Source of the DNA: Oscillospiraceae bacterium
GTDB lineage: Bacteria > Bacillota > Clostridia > Oscillospirales > Acutalibacteraceae
Reading direction: 5' to 3'
Assembly (NCBI GenBank): GCA_012520505.1
Contig: JAAYOC010000021.1
Coordinates: 1 to 64,000, forward strand
DNA: 64,000 bases
The notes beneath the pieces are model-generated. The model did no database searches and had not been told where the DNA came from. It saw nothing but the letters and a program-made list of their open reading frames with translations. A program made the position numbers and the translations under genes. Shown here one piece after another: positions 6,843 through 15,544 of the stretch. Each line of letters opens with the position of its first letter. Positions within the stretch are counted from its first letter, which is position 1.

Positions 6843-7736
6843 GTGAAAAAAATAAAAATTGCTTCTTTATCTCCACAGCCACTTCTTTTGATTATGGCAA
6901 CTTTTACTTTAATAGCTGTACCACTTCGAATGTTCCAGCTTACAAATTGTATCGATGCTACTACCGGATTTTGGGTTGTAAAGGATGTAACAATGTGGAT
7001 TCTTTACATCCTTTGTGCAGTGTTTGTGGTGATTGCTTTCTTTATATCTTTTCTTTCCGGTATTATGAAAATGCCGGAATTGGATGATAAGCGAGATATT
7101 CCACTCGCTATCTTTGCAAGTCTTCTTTCCATTGCACTTATTGTAGATGCTGTAAGAAAAGTGCCACTTCTTATAACTCTTATAGAGAAAATTGATGGTC
7201 CTTTTGGAATAGAAACAGTTATATACATAATTTCATCAGGCACTTTACCTCTTGCTTTACAGGTTTTATCGGTGTTTTTTGCCACAATATATATTATGTT
7301 TGTGGCAGTTTCTTTCATAAAAGGAAACGGGGCATATAAAAAAAGAAGGCTTCTTGCTCTTTGGCCGACACTTTGGGCGATGTTTCGTTTGATTTATCAC
7401 TTTATAGACCCAATTAATTATAAAAATGTTTCGCAACTTTTCTTTCAAATGATTCTATTGAGCTTTATGATGATTTTTTATTTATCATTTGCAAGACTTG
7501 CATCTCAGGTGAATGCAGATAATAGTATGAGTACACTTTGGTTTTCAGGAATTTCGGCTGCATTTATGGGCTTTGTTTCAAGTCTTTCACCTATACTTCT
7601 TATGATATTTGGAAAAGCGGACCTTCTTCCGGCACATTATCCGGTTTATTTTTCGGATTTGGCTTTTGCATTATTCGTAACAGCATTCCTTTTCACGGTA
7701 GTTCCAAGAACAATAAAGAAAAAGATAGAATCATGA
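6843..7736 (+). CDS. Polytopic membrane protein of unknown function
   Basis: I do not recognise this family. The GTG at 6843 is chosen because GGAGG lies eight bases upstream; the track start (6828) overlaps that SD. The 297-residue protein has about seven or eight hydrophobic segments spread over its length, such as LLLIMATFTLIAVPLRMFQL and LYILCAVFVVIAFFISFLSG. It has basic residues in several loops and ends KKKIES. No catalytic motif is evident. It is the first gene of an operon; its stop overlaps the holB start (ATGA), which ties its expression to holB and ricT but says little about function. Confidence 0.75.
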   Translation: MKKIKIASLSPQPLLLIMATFTLIAVPLRMFQLTNCIDATTGFWVVKDVTMWILYILCAVFVVIAFFISFLSGIMKMPELDDKRDIPLAIFASLLSIALIVDAVRKVPLLITLIEKIDGPFGIETVIYIISSGTLPLALQVLSVFFATIYIMFVAVSFIKGNGAYKKRRLLALWPTLWAMFRLIYHFIDPINYKNVSQLFFQMILLSFMMIFYLSFARLASQVNADNSMSTLWFSGISAAFMGFVSSLSPILLMIFGKADLLPAHYPVYFSDLAFALFVTAFLFTVVPRTIKKKIES

Positions 7737-8554
7737 AAACAAGATTAAATACTTTAATTCAAAGTGGACGTATTCCACATGCACTTGTTATTGACGGTGC
7801 AACATATGAAGCTAGACTTAAAGTAGCTAAAGAAATTGCAAGTGCCATTGTACAAGAAACAAAAAAGGTGGCACAAAACATACATCCGGACGTAAAGATT
7901 GTCTATCCAGAGAAGGACCATAAGACAGTCGGTGTAGATATTATTAGAGAAGTGGTTGAAGATGCTTTTTTGCTTCCAAACGATTGTGACCGCAAGGTGT
8001 ATGTTGTAGAACAGGCGCATCAAATGACAATTGCAGCACAGAACGCATTTCTCAAGATTTTGGAAGAGCCGCCAAGGTTTGTAACTTTTATTTTACTTTG
8101 CGATTCATACACTGCACTTCTTCCAACTGTGCTTTCAAGGTCAACAATCTTTTCTCTTACAGATGATGATGCATTAAAAGCCCATGAAGCTTATGATGCA
8201 TCTTTGGAATTAGCAATTAACATTGCAACGGCAATGATAAAACGTAGTGAATATGAGATTATGCTCAGCATTGCTCCTTTTGCAGTGGATAAGGTTTATG
8301 ATGAAAAGCTGGATATCTCTCTTGAGTGTCTTCAATTGATACTTAGAGATGCATTGGCAATTAAAACCGGAGCAAGTGAAAAAATCTTAGGCGAAGAAGT
8401 ATCTAAATCGCTCGCAAATGAGTATAGTTCTGAAGAACTGATTGATTTTATATCTGGAGTTTCAGATATTGTAAAGGCTAAGTCAATTTATGCGAATAAG
8501 AAATTGACAGTTTCAAGGCTTACAGCAAAACTCTCTGGAGGTAAGAATGACTGA
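7733..8554 (+). CDS. holB: DNA polymerase III delta-prime subunit-like protein
   Basis: The ATG overlaps the previous stop; the track ORF starting at 7538 is an upstream extension in a different gene's region. The 273-residue protein has the clamp-loader delta-prime pattern: SGRIPHALVIDG at the N-terminus, VGVDIIREVVEDAFLLP, KVYVVEQAHQMTIAAQNAFL and KILEEPP around residues 95-120. The Walker A region is degenerate (IDGATYEARLK instead of GxxxxGKT) and the zinc-binding cysteines are absent; delta-prime need not hydrolyse ATP. The context holB-ricT matches B. subtilis holB-yaaT. Confidence 0.88.
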   Translation: MKTRLNTLIQSGRIPHALVIDGATYEARLKVAKEIASAIVQETKKVAQNIHPDVKIVYPEKDHKTVGVDIIREVVEDAFLLPNDCDRKVYVVEQAHQMTIAAQNAFLKILEEPPRFVTFILLCDSYTALLPTVLSRSTIFSLTDDDALKAHEAYDASLELAINIATAMIKRSEYEIMLSIAPFAVDKVYDEKLDISLECLQLILRDALAIKTGASEKILGEEVSKSLANEYSSEELIDFISGVSDIVKAKSIYANKKLTVSRLTAKLSGGKND

Positions 8555-9416
8555 AGTAGTTGGTATTAGATTTAAAGAGGTCGGCAAAATATATAGTTTT
8601 GACCCTAAAGAAATAAAGTTTGAAATTGGACAACAGGTAATTGTTGAGACGGCTTTTGGTGTAGAATGTGGAACCGTTGCTACCGCAAATAAAATGGTAG
8701 AAGAAGATACAATTGTAGCACCGTTAAAGCCAATAATGCGAATTGCCACAGATGAAGACTTGGAACAGATTGCTGAAAATACTGAAAAGGAAAAAGAAGC
8801 TTTTAAAATCTGTGAAGAGAAAATTAAAAAACATGAGCTTGAAATGAAGCTTGTAGATGTTGAATATACATTTGATCGAAGTAAAATTCTTTTTTATTTT
8901 ACAGCTGATGGAAGAGTAGATTTCCGTGAGCTTGTAAAAGATTTAGCAAGTGTATTTAAAACCAGGATTGAGCTTCGCCAAATTGGTGTTAGAGATGAAG
9001 CAAAAATGCTTGGAGGTCTTGGTATTTGTGGTAGACCGTTTTGCTGTCACTCATATATGGGTGAGTTCCAGCCGGTATCAATTAAGATGGCAAAAGAACA
9101 GGGACTTTCTTTAAACCCTACAAAAATTTCCGGCACCTGTGGAAGACTTATGTGTTGTTTAAATTATGAGCAAGAATCCTATGAGCATCTTATGAAAATT
9201 ACTCCAAAGGTAGGAGCTCTTGTAGAAACGAAGGACGGTAAAGGTTGTGTAGTAGAGTCAAACCTTATTACCGGTGTAATTAAAGTGCAATTTGATAAAG
9301 ATCCGGATGTGCCACCTGTCACTCTTACACGAAAACAGGTTAAGATTTTACAAAATGCTCAAACTTCAGTTACTAAAGAAGAACTTGATGCTTTAAAATC
9401 TATTGAAGAAAATTGA
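8547..9416 (+). CDS. ricT: RicT/YaaT, PSP1-domain protein
   Basis: RicT forms the RicA-RicF-RicT Fe-S complex that, in B. subtilis, assists RNase Y-dependent mRNA processing. The PSP1 domain covers roughly residues 60-145. Conserved cysteines follow in LGICGRPFCCHSYMGEF and ISGTCGRLMCCLNYE, the usual YaaT pattern. Length (289) is typical. It overlaps holB by eight bases and is likely co-translated with it. Confidence 0.93.
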   Translation: MTEVVGIRFKEVGKIYSFDPKEIKFEIGQQVIVETAFGVECGTVATANKMVEEDTIVAPLKPIMRIATDEDLEQIAENTEKEKEAFKICEEKIKKHELEMKLVDVEYTFDRSKILFYFTADGRVDFRELVKDLASVFKTRIELRQIGVRDEAKMLGGLGICGRPFCCHSYMGEFQPVSIKMAKEQGLSLNPTKISGTCGRLMCCLNYEQESYEHLMKITPKVGALVETKDGKGCVVESNLITGVIKVQFDKDPDVPPVTLTRKQVKILQNAQTSVTKEELDALKSIEEN

Positions 9417-9464
9417 TTAAGGCACCATATATACAGGTGTTTTACATATGGAAGGATGAAAAAA

Positions 9465-9953
9465 ATGGCAGAAGAAAAAATAGTTTTAACCGCCGATGGT
9501 CTTAAGGAAATTCAAGAAGAACTTGAGCGACATAAGACAGAAGGACGTAAGGATATTGCGGAAAAGATTAAAGTAGCTCTTTCATTTGGCGACTTATCGG
9601 AGAATGCTGAGTATGATGAAGCAAAGTATGAGCAAGGAAAACTTGAATCTCGTATTAACGAACTTGAAGCAATACTTCAAAACTATGAATTAATCGATGA
9701 AAAGAAGATTAAGAAGGATATTGTAAACAGAGCCTCTCTTGTAACAATAGAAGATATTGAAACAAAAAAGAGACTTACGTATCAAATTGTTGGTCCTCAG
9801 CAAGCAAATCCTCTTAAGGGTAGAATTTCAGATGAATCGCCGGTAGGCAAAGCTTTATTGGATAGGAAAAAGGGTGAAACTATTATTGTTGATACTCCCG
9901 CAGGTAAACTTAAATATAAGATTATTGACATCGACAAGAAAAAGAAAAAATAA
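9465..9953 (+). CDS. greA: Transcription elongation factor GreA
   Basis: GreA stimulates transcript cleavage by backtracked RNA polymerase. The ATG at 9465 (MAEEKIVLTADG) is chosen because GGAAGG lies nine bases upstream; the track ATG at 9456 directly abuts that SD. The N-terminal coiled coil carries the catalytic acidic tip (GDLSENAEYDEAK near residue 42). The C-terminal FKBP-like domain includes NPLKGRISDESPVGKALL. Length is 162, slightly longer than usual because of a lysine-rich end (DIDKKKKK). It lies just upstream of lysS, a common Clostridia arrangement. Confidence 0.95.
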   Translation: MAEEKIVLTADGLKEIQEELERHKTEGRKDIAEKIKVALSFGDLSENAEYDEAKYEQGKLESRINELEAILQNYELIDEKKIKKDIVNRASLVTIEDIETKKRLTYQIVGPQQANPLKGRISDESPVGKALLDRKKGETIIVDTPAGKLKYKIIDIDKKKKK

Positions 9954-9976
9954 TTTTATATTTAGGAGAGTAAAAA

Positions 9977-11926
9977 ATGGCTGAAAACATGTTAAATCAA
10001 AAGCCTCTTGTACAAGAAGAAATAAAAGAAACACAAGAAGAAATTCAAGAGGCAACAAATGAACAAAGACAAATTAGAATAGAAAAATTAAAGTTCCTTC
10101 AGGAAAATAATCGGGATCCGTATGAGGTAATGGTTGCAAACCAGACTCACAGGAGTTTAGAAATAAAAGACAATTTTGATGAGCTTGAGGGCAAGGAAGT
10201 TTCTATATGTGGAAGAATCATTGCTCGTCGAATTATGGGAAAAGCTTCTTTTGTAACTATCCAAGACAGACTTGGTCGTATCCAATCATATATCGCAATC
10301 AACAATATTGGTGAAGAGGCTTATGCAGAATTTAAAAAGCAGTGGGATATAGGTGACATAATAGAAGTTAAGGGTATAGTGTTTAAAACAAAGACCGGAG
10401 AAGTTTCAGTTCAAGCTAAGAAAATTAAGCTTCTTTCAAAATCACTTCTTCCACTTCCTGAAAAATTCCATGGTCTCAAAGATACAGATATTCGTTACAG
10501 ACGTCGTTGCTTAGACCTTATTGTAAATCCGGATGTTAAGGATACTTTTATAAAGCGCTCAAAGATAATTCAAAGTGTTAGAAAAACTCTTGACGATGTT
10601 GGTTATATTGAAGTTGAGACACCGGTTCTTAATATTATTCCCGGTGGCGCTGCTGCTCGTCCATTTAAGACACATCACAACGCACTTGACCTTGATATGT
10701 ATATGCGTATTGCTACAGAGCTTCCATTAAAACGTCTTATTGTAGGTGGAATGGAACGTGTCTATGAAATTGGTCGAATTTTTAGAAATGAAGGAATGAG
10801 CACAAAGCATAATCCGGAATTTACAACAATCGAATTTTACGAAGCATATACCGACTACAACGGAATGATGGACCGTACAGAGGACATCATTCGTAATGCT
10901 GCAATCGCAGCAAACGGTACAACAAAACTCACTTTTAAAGGCGTAGAGATGGACCTTGCTGAACCATTTGCAAGAATTACAATGGTTGATGCAGTTAAAA
11001 AATATACGAATATAGATTTTGAAGAATTTGTTGGTGACAATGAAAAGGCTATTGCTCTTGCGAAAGAACATAAAATTGAAACAGAAAAGGGCAAGGAGAC
11101 TTGGGGAGATATTTTAATGCTCTTCTATGATGAGTATGTTGAAGCAAATCTTCAGACTCCAACATTTATCATTGACTATCCGGTAGAAGTTTCACCTCTT
11201 GCAAAGCGTAAGCCATCAAAACCATATCTAACAGAGCGTTTTGAACTCTTTATTTGTGGTGCTGAATATGGAAATGCTTATTCGGAACTTAATGACCCGC
11301 TTGACCAAATGGAACGATTTAAGCATCAGCTTATGCTCCGTGATTATGGTGACGAAGAAGCTAATATGCTTGATGACGATTTCGTTACAGCTCTTGAATA
11401 CGGACTGCCACCAACAGGTGGTTGTGGTATTGGTATTGACCGTCTTGTAATGCTTCTTACAAATAATGAATCAATCCGCGATGTAATCCTCTTCCCAACG
11501 ATGAAGGTTATTGGTGGTAAAACATCTTTAGAAATTGAACTTCCTGAACTCGATTTATCAAAAGTAAAGATAGAACCTTTATTTGAAGATATGGTAGATT
11601 TTGAAACTTTCTCTAAGTCCGATTTTAGAGTCGTAAAGGTTCTTAATTGCGAAGAAGTACCAAAGTCTAAAAAGTTATTGAAGTTTACTTTAAATGATGG
11701 CTCAGGTAATGACAGAACAATTCTTTCAGGAATTAAGGAATATTACAATGCTGAAGATTTAATTGGTAAAACTTTAGTGGCAATAACAAATCTCCCTGAA
11801 AGGGTAATGATGGGTATTCCATCTCAAGGTATGGTTATTTCAGCAGTATATGAATATGAAGGAGAAGAAAGACTCAATCTTATCATGCTTAATGACAGAA
11901 TTCCTGCCGGTGCGAAGTTATATTAA
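9977..11926 (+). CDS. lysS: Lysyl-tRNA synthetase with C-terminal tRNA-binding (EMAP-like) domain
   Basis: Class II LysRS. An OB-fold anticodon domain spans roughly residues 60-165 (EVSICGRIIARRIMGKASF). The catalytic domain has motif 2 (FRNEGMSTKHNPEFTTIEFY) and motif 3 (GCGIGIDRLVML, near residue 480). Ordinary LysS ends near residue 500. Here residues ~540-649 add a Trbp111/EMAP-type tRNA-binding domain (DFRVVKVLNCEEVPKSKKLL, PERVMMGIPSQGM), as on bacterial MetRS. The domain probably raises nonspecific tRNA affinity. SD AGGAGA; last gene of greA-lysS, followed by a strong terminator. Confidence 0.97.
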   Translation: MAENMLNQKPLVQEEIKETQEEIQEATNEQRQIRIEKLKFLQENNRDPYEVMVANQTHRSLEIKDNFDELEGKEVSICGRIIARRIMGKASFVTIQDRLGRIQSYIAINNIGEEAYAEFKKQWDIGDIIEVKGIVFKTKTGEVSVQAKKIKLLSKSLLPLPEKFHGLKDTDIRYRRRCLDLIVNPDVKDTFIKRSKIIQSVRKTLDDVGYIEVETPVLNIIPGGAAARPFKTHHNALDLDMYMRIATELPLKRLIVGGMERVYEIGRIFRNEGMSTKHNPEFTTIEFYEAYTDYNGMMDRTEDIIRNAAIAANGTTKLTFKGVEMDLAEPFARITMVDAVKKYTNIDFEEFVGDNEKAIALAKEHKIETEKGKETWGDILMLFYDEYVEANLQTPTFIIDYPVEVSPLAKRKPSKPYLTERFELFICGAEYGNAYSELNDPLDQMERFKHQLMLRDYGDEEANMLDDDFVTALEYGLPPTGGCGIGIDRLVMLLTNNESIRDVILFPTMKVIGGKTSLEIELPELDLSKVKIEPLFEDMVDFETFSKSDFRVVKVLNCEEVPKSKKLLKFTLNDGSGNDRTILSGIKEYYNAEDLIGKTLVAITNLPERVMMGIPSQGMVISAVYEYEGEERLNLIMLNDRIPAGAKLY

Positions 11927-11972
11927 AACTCAAGCTATATAGAATGAATGTTTCAATATAGGAGTTAAATAG

Positions 11973-12016
11973 AAACTGAGGTTAAGCGTGAAGCTTAACC
12001 TCGGTTTCGTTTTGTG
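11973..12016 (+). terminator. Terminator after lysS
   Basis: 15-bp stem AAACTGAGGTTAAGC / GCTTAACCTCGGTTT (one G-U pair), five-base loop, then T-rich sequence. Confidence 0.88.
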
Positions 12017-12051
12017 ACTTATTTTTGTTGTAGTAAAAAGGGATGAATAAA

Positions 12052-12573
12052 ATGCAAAGTACACAGGCAAATAAAACAAAAAGAATAGTGCTGGCTTCTA
12101 TGTTGGCATCACTTATTTGTGTAGCGACAATGATAATAAAAATACCTACACCATTAAAGGGATATCTAAACTTTGGTGATGGCGTTGTATTGCTTGCTGG
12201 TTGGATTCTTCCTCCTTTGTATGGATTTCTTGCTGCCGGTATTGGTGCAACCCTTGCGGATATTTTTTCAGGATATGTTATTTATGCACCTGCAACTTTT
12301 GTCATTAAGGGTTTGATGGCACCTATAGCGTTTTATGGATTTAAATTTTTAAATAAAAAAATTGGCAATACGGCTTCAAGGGTTGTTAGTGGAATTCTTG
12401 CTGAACTTTTTATGGTAGCGGGTTATTATCTGTTTGAAGGAACTGCTTTATACGGCTTTGAGCCATCACTTGTAAATATTCCCGCAAATGCTATTCAAGG
12501 TGTAGCAGGAGTGATTCTTGGTGTAGCTTTTATTAAGATTTTTAATAAAAATAAGATATATTTCAAGGAATAA
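12052..12573 (+). CDS. ECF transporter S component (substrate unknown)
   Basis: A membrane-embedded substrate-capture subunit for an energy-coupling-factor vitamin or micronutrient importer. The 173-residue protein has five or six hydrophobic segments and the ECF S motif near the N-terminus (KRIVLASMLASLICVATMI), then GYLNFGDGVVLLAGWILPP and IYAPATFVIKGLMA. It resembles the ECF-ribofla_trS family (PF07155), but substrate cannot be told from this. ATG 12052 is preferred because AAAGGG lies nine bases upstream; ATG 12043 touches that SD. No EcfA/EcfT genes are in the window, so it would use a shared module elsewhere. Confidence 0.85.
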   Translation: MQSTQANKTKRIVLASMLASLICVATMIIKIPTPLKGYLNFGDGVVLLAGWILPPLYGFLAAGIGATLADIFSGYVIYAPATFVIKGLMAPIAFYGFKFLNKKIGNTASRVVSGILAELFMVAGYYLFEGTALYGFEPSLVNIPANAIQGVAGVILGVAFIKIFNKNKIYFKE

Positions 12574-12705
12574 GATAGCTGTAAAGTAAAAAGACTTTAC
12601 AAAGAGCAATGTTGGATTAAAATGATTAAAATGCTGGATTAAAATAAAATAAAAAAGAAAATATAACGTAATAAAATGAATATACAAATTAGAAAAGAGA
12701 AATAT

Positions 12706-13226
12706 ATGGATTATATTGAACTTGCAAAAAAATGTGGCTTTGATGTTGCAGTAAAACTTTTGCCGGAAAAGTTAGTTGCACGAAAAGATATTCGGGATAT
12801 GTGTAAAGAGGATAAGTGTGGTGTTTTTGGGAAAAACTGGACTTGTCCACCTGAGTGTGGAACACTTGAAGAATGTGAAAGAAAAATGAGACAATATAAA
12901 AACGGTATTCTTCTTCAAAAGGTGGGAAATCTCTCTCGTGTAATAGATGTGAAAGCTTATATAAAAATTGAAAAAGAGTATAGAGAAAGTCTTTTAAAAT
13001 TGCAGCAGAAATAAAAAAGACACATCCAAATGCTCTTTGTCTTGGAGCCGGAGCATGTACCGTTTGTGAAAAATGTGCATATCCAAATCCATGTCTTTTT
13101 CCGGAAAAAGCTTTGTCTTCTATGGAAGCATATGGTCTTTTTGTAACACAGGTATGCAGAGATTGTAATGTCCCATATTATTATGGTGAGAAAACAATAA
13201 CTTTTATGGCATGTGTTTTATATTGA
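12706..13226 (+). pseudogene. DUF2284 metal-binding protein, frameshifted
   Basis: The first frame (MDYIELAKKCGFDVAVKLLP) carries cysteines typical of DUF2284 (CKEDKCGVFGKNWTCPPECG) and stops at 13014 after SLLKLQQK. The family sequence continues at once in another frame from about 13005: AEIKKTHPNALCLGAGACTV, with further cysteine pairs (CEKCAYPNPC, VCRDCNVPYYYGE), to a stop at 13224-13226. The break is near TTGCAGCAGAAATAAAAAA; loss or gain of one base there would restore a ~173-residue protein. It is either a recent pseudogene or an assembly error. Function is unknown; the cysteines suggest an Fe-S or other metal centre. Confidence 0.8.
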
Positions 13227-13304
13227 CGATAAAGATAAAAAATTTATAAAAGCAAAAGTAAAAGTGAAAGCAAAAATAAAAGCAAGATAGAATGAGTTGA
13301 TAAA

Positions 13305-13333
13305 AAAGGGTTCAGTGTTACACTGAACCCTTT
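13305..13333 (-). terminator. Terminator of the aroQ-larC-murT-gatD operon
   Basis: 13-bp stem AAAGGGTTCAGTG / CACTGAACCCTTT with TTA loop. The T run (TTTTTT) follows on the minus strand, matching the minus-strand operon that ends at 13423. Confidence 0.8.
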
Positions 13334-13422
13334 ACATATTTTTACATATTTTTATATATTTCCATATATTTTTTCTATAATTTTTGCTGTATTTAATTTT
13401 TTTAGCTTGAGGAAATTTTAAG

Positions 13423-14136
13423 CTATTTGAGAAGTTCTTTTAAACGCTTTTCATATGCTTTTTTTTCATATTCAAGACTCACACTCGTATAATTTTTATC
13501 TGCAATTTTTATAAGTTTGTCTGTAAATTGTGGGTTGAGTGGTAGAATTGGGCCTGTGTGGTATGTTGCGAAAAGGTTGTTGTCACGCACACCTTCAATT
13601 TTACTATCAGGATTCATTCCGCAACCTTTTTTCATGTTAAGAAAAGGTTTTGGATTTTCACCATAGGAATGGCTGAGAAGATTTTTAAATCCAACAATCT
13701 GAATATCATCAAACTCACCTACACTACAGTCGTTATAACGCAATTTTGAAAATTGTTTTGCATAGTATGGATAAAATTTTAAGCATTCTATTTTTTCACC
13801 CGCAGGAGTCTCAATATATTGACCAAAAAGTTCAAATGCGTTACCGGTAGCTAAAAGTATTCCTCCGTTATCAATACGGTTTTTAATTTTATCGATATAT
13901 TTTTTTAATTCTTCAATTTCTACTAGTTGGTGCTTTTCTTGGCATGGACCTATAAGAAGAAAATCTACTTGATTATTTATGAAAGCAGGTTCATCAAATA
14001 ATGCTGTTTCAATTATTGCAATTTCATATCCTGCTTTTTCTAATTTCTTTTTGAGGTATTCGCAATTGCCACGATCGCCATAAAGATTGTTAAATTCAGG
14101 ATAAAGGATTTCTATTATGATTTTTGACATAATCAT
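13423..14136 (-). CDS. gatD: GatD-like glutamine amidotransferase subunit lacking the catalytic cysteine
   Basis: MurT/GatD amidates the D-Glu of lipid II; GatD is the glutaminase subunit. The 237-residue protein aligns along its length with GatD: N-terminal LYPEFNNLYGDRGN, central TPAGEKIECL, C-terminal GPILPLNP. In S. aureus GatD the nucleophile Cys94 is in ICGGYQFLG. Here the equivalent stretch reads ATGNAFELFG, with Gly at the Cys position. The catalytic His region (TYLHGP) reads TYHTGP. The glutaminase activity is therefore probably absent or altered, and the partner may use free ammonia. It overlaps murT by four bases (ATGA), SD AAAGGAGG. This may be a divergent paralogue rather than the main GatD. 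Confidence 0.8.
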   Translation of the reverse strand: MIMSKIIIEILYPEFNNLYGDRGNCEYLKKKLEKAGYEIAIIETALFDEPAFINNQVDFLLIGPCQEKHQLVEIEELKKYIDKIKNRIDNGGILLATGNAFELFGQYIETPAGEKIECLKFYPYYAKQFSKLRYNDCSVGEFDDIQIVGFKNLLSHSYGENPKPFLNMKKGCGMNPDSKIEGVRDNNLFATYHTGPILPLNPQFTDKLIKIADKNYTSVSLEYEKKAYEKRLKELLK

Positions 14137-15533
14137 TTATCCTCCTTTTGTGACATTGCTTTTTTAATTTTTTTAACTATATTCGTTGCATAAAGCTCAA
14201 AATAAATTATGATATTTCTTCCTGTAACATTTTTTTCGCTAATTTCTATTGCTAATTCATCATAATTTTCGAAGAGAACGATTTTTGAAGTATTGATGCC
14301 TTTTATTTCAAGGCAGTTTGCAACATCGAAGCAACGACTACCGCCTATATATATAGTGTTCACACTTTCCATGTTTAGTGGTTTAAAATCTGTGTCATAA
14401 AGCCATGAAATATCTTCGTGACCATGTTTTTTATCTTTTGAGTCAGTAATTAGAAGTACAACATCTTTTTCATCATCAGTGCTACTTAGATATTTAAAAC
14501 TCTGTGAGCATGAAATGGGATTTTGATTTTTGGAAAGCATAGAAATAACTTTAATATCATTATATTCGTTTTCTTGAAAACGTCCTGTTTTTGATGATAA
14601 ATCCTCAATACTGTTGGCAATTATATCAATATCAATATCCATAAGTCTGCAAACAGCACAGGCACCTGTAATATTAAACACATTGAAGAAATTGCCTTTT
14701 TGGAAAGGAAGAACAAGTTTTTCTCCTCTGTTGTCATTAAACACAAATGTACCTTTGTTGAAATCTACATCGCTCGCAAAAAAGCTGCTTTCTGGCATTT
14801 TGAATCCGCAATGAGTACAGAATGGAACACCAATATGGTTATAGTGGTAGAATTCATAATCTAGTTTGTGATGGCATTTCGGACAGGCAATAAGGTCGCA
14901 AACTGTATCTACACATGAATCGGTACTTTTTTCGGTCTTGTTTACCGAAAAGAAAACTCTTTCACAAACATCTTCACCGAGCAGTCCTGAAATGCCGTCA
15001 TTACCATTAAGCACCAGAGTAGTTTTTTCATTCAAATAATCATTGATTTTATCGAATATAAACCCACTATGACCGTTTCGCTTAATTGAGTCACGGAAAA
15101 GATTTGTACAAAGAATGTAGTTTGGAACAAATTTGGTATATATATACTGTGATGAACGTTCATCTACTTCAAGGATAGCTACATCTGCGGTAATTTTACC
15201 GTCTAATGTACATTTAGTAACAAGCGCTGACGCAAGTCCTGTGTCCATATTTGAACCTTTTGAATTATTAACAACTGTTTTTCCGCTGTTTTGAATAATA
15301 TGTGTTAATAAGTTTGAAGTTCCCGTTTTTCCGTTTGTTCCGGTTATACAAATTATCGTTTCCGGCATAATAAAGTAGGATAATGTATCGGGGCATATTT
15401 TTAACATAATTGCCCCGGGTGTATTAGTACCTCTTTTAAATATTTTTTGAAGCAGGAAGGCTGAAATTTTTCCTACAATTATTGCCATTAAAAATCTTAA
15501 TTTGCTCATCTTAATTAATGCTCTTTTCGTCAT
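14133..15533 (-). CDS. murT: MurT-like Mur ligase (lipid II isoglutaminyl synthase, ligase subunit)
   Basis: Cytoplasmic-face ligase that activates the lipid II D-Glu carboxylate with ATP. The P-loop ITGTNGKTGTSN lies near residue 62. The MurT-specific four-cysteine ribbon (CPKCHHKL...CTHCGFKM) is near residues 218-243, and the C-terminal DUF1727 region includes SKTGRFQENEY and KDKKHGHEDISWLYD. A hydrophobic stretch (LRFLMAIIVGKISAFLL) at residues 13-30 suggests membrane association. Length 466 is normal. The start may be the ATG at 15533 or the one eight codons in; neither has a strong SD. It sits with gatD and downstream of larC, which is not a usual partner. Confidence 0.88.
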   Translation of the reverse strand: MTKRALIKMSKLRFLMAIIVGKISAFLLQKIFKRGTNTPGAIMLKICPDTLSYFIMPETIICITGTNGKTGTSNLLTHIIQNSGKTVVNNSKGSNMDTGLASALVTKCTLDGKITADVAILEVDERSSQYIYTKFVPNYILCTNLFRDSIKRNGHSGFIFDKINDYLNEKTTLVLNGNDGISGLLGEDVCERVFFSVNKTEKSTDSCVDTVCDLIACPKCHHKLDYEFYHYNHIGVPFCTHCGFKMPESSFFASDVDFNKGTFVFNDNRGEKLVLPFQKGNFFNVFNITGACAVCRLMDIDIDIIANSIEDLSSKTGRFQENEYNDIKVISMLSKNQNPISCSQSFKYLSSTDDEKDVVLLITDSKDKKHGHEDISWLYDTDFKPLNMESVNTIYIGGSRCFDVANCLEIKGINTSKIVLFENYDELAIEISEKNVTGRNIIIYFELYATNIVKKIKKAMSQKEDK

Positions 15534-15544
15534 TCTTTTATTTG

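Noticed and set aside
7538-7732. Upstream extension of the holB ORF
   Set aside because: The extension overlaps the membrane-protein gene in another frame; the ATG at 7733 with ATGA coupling starts the delta-prime homology.
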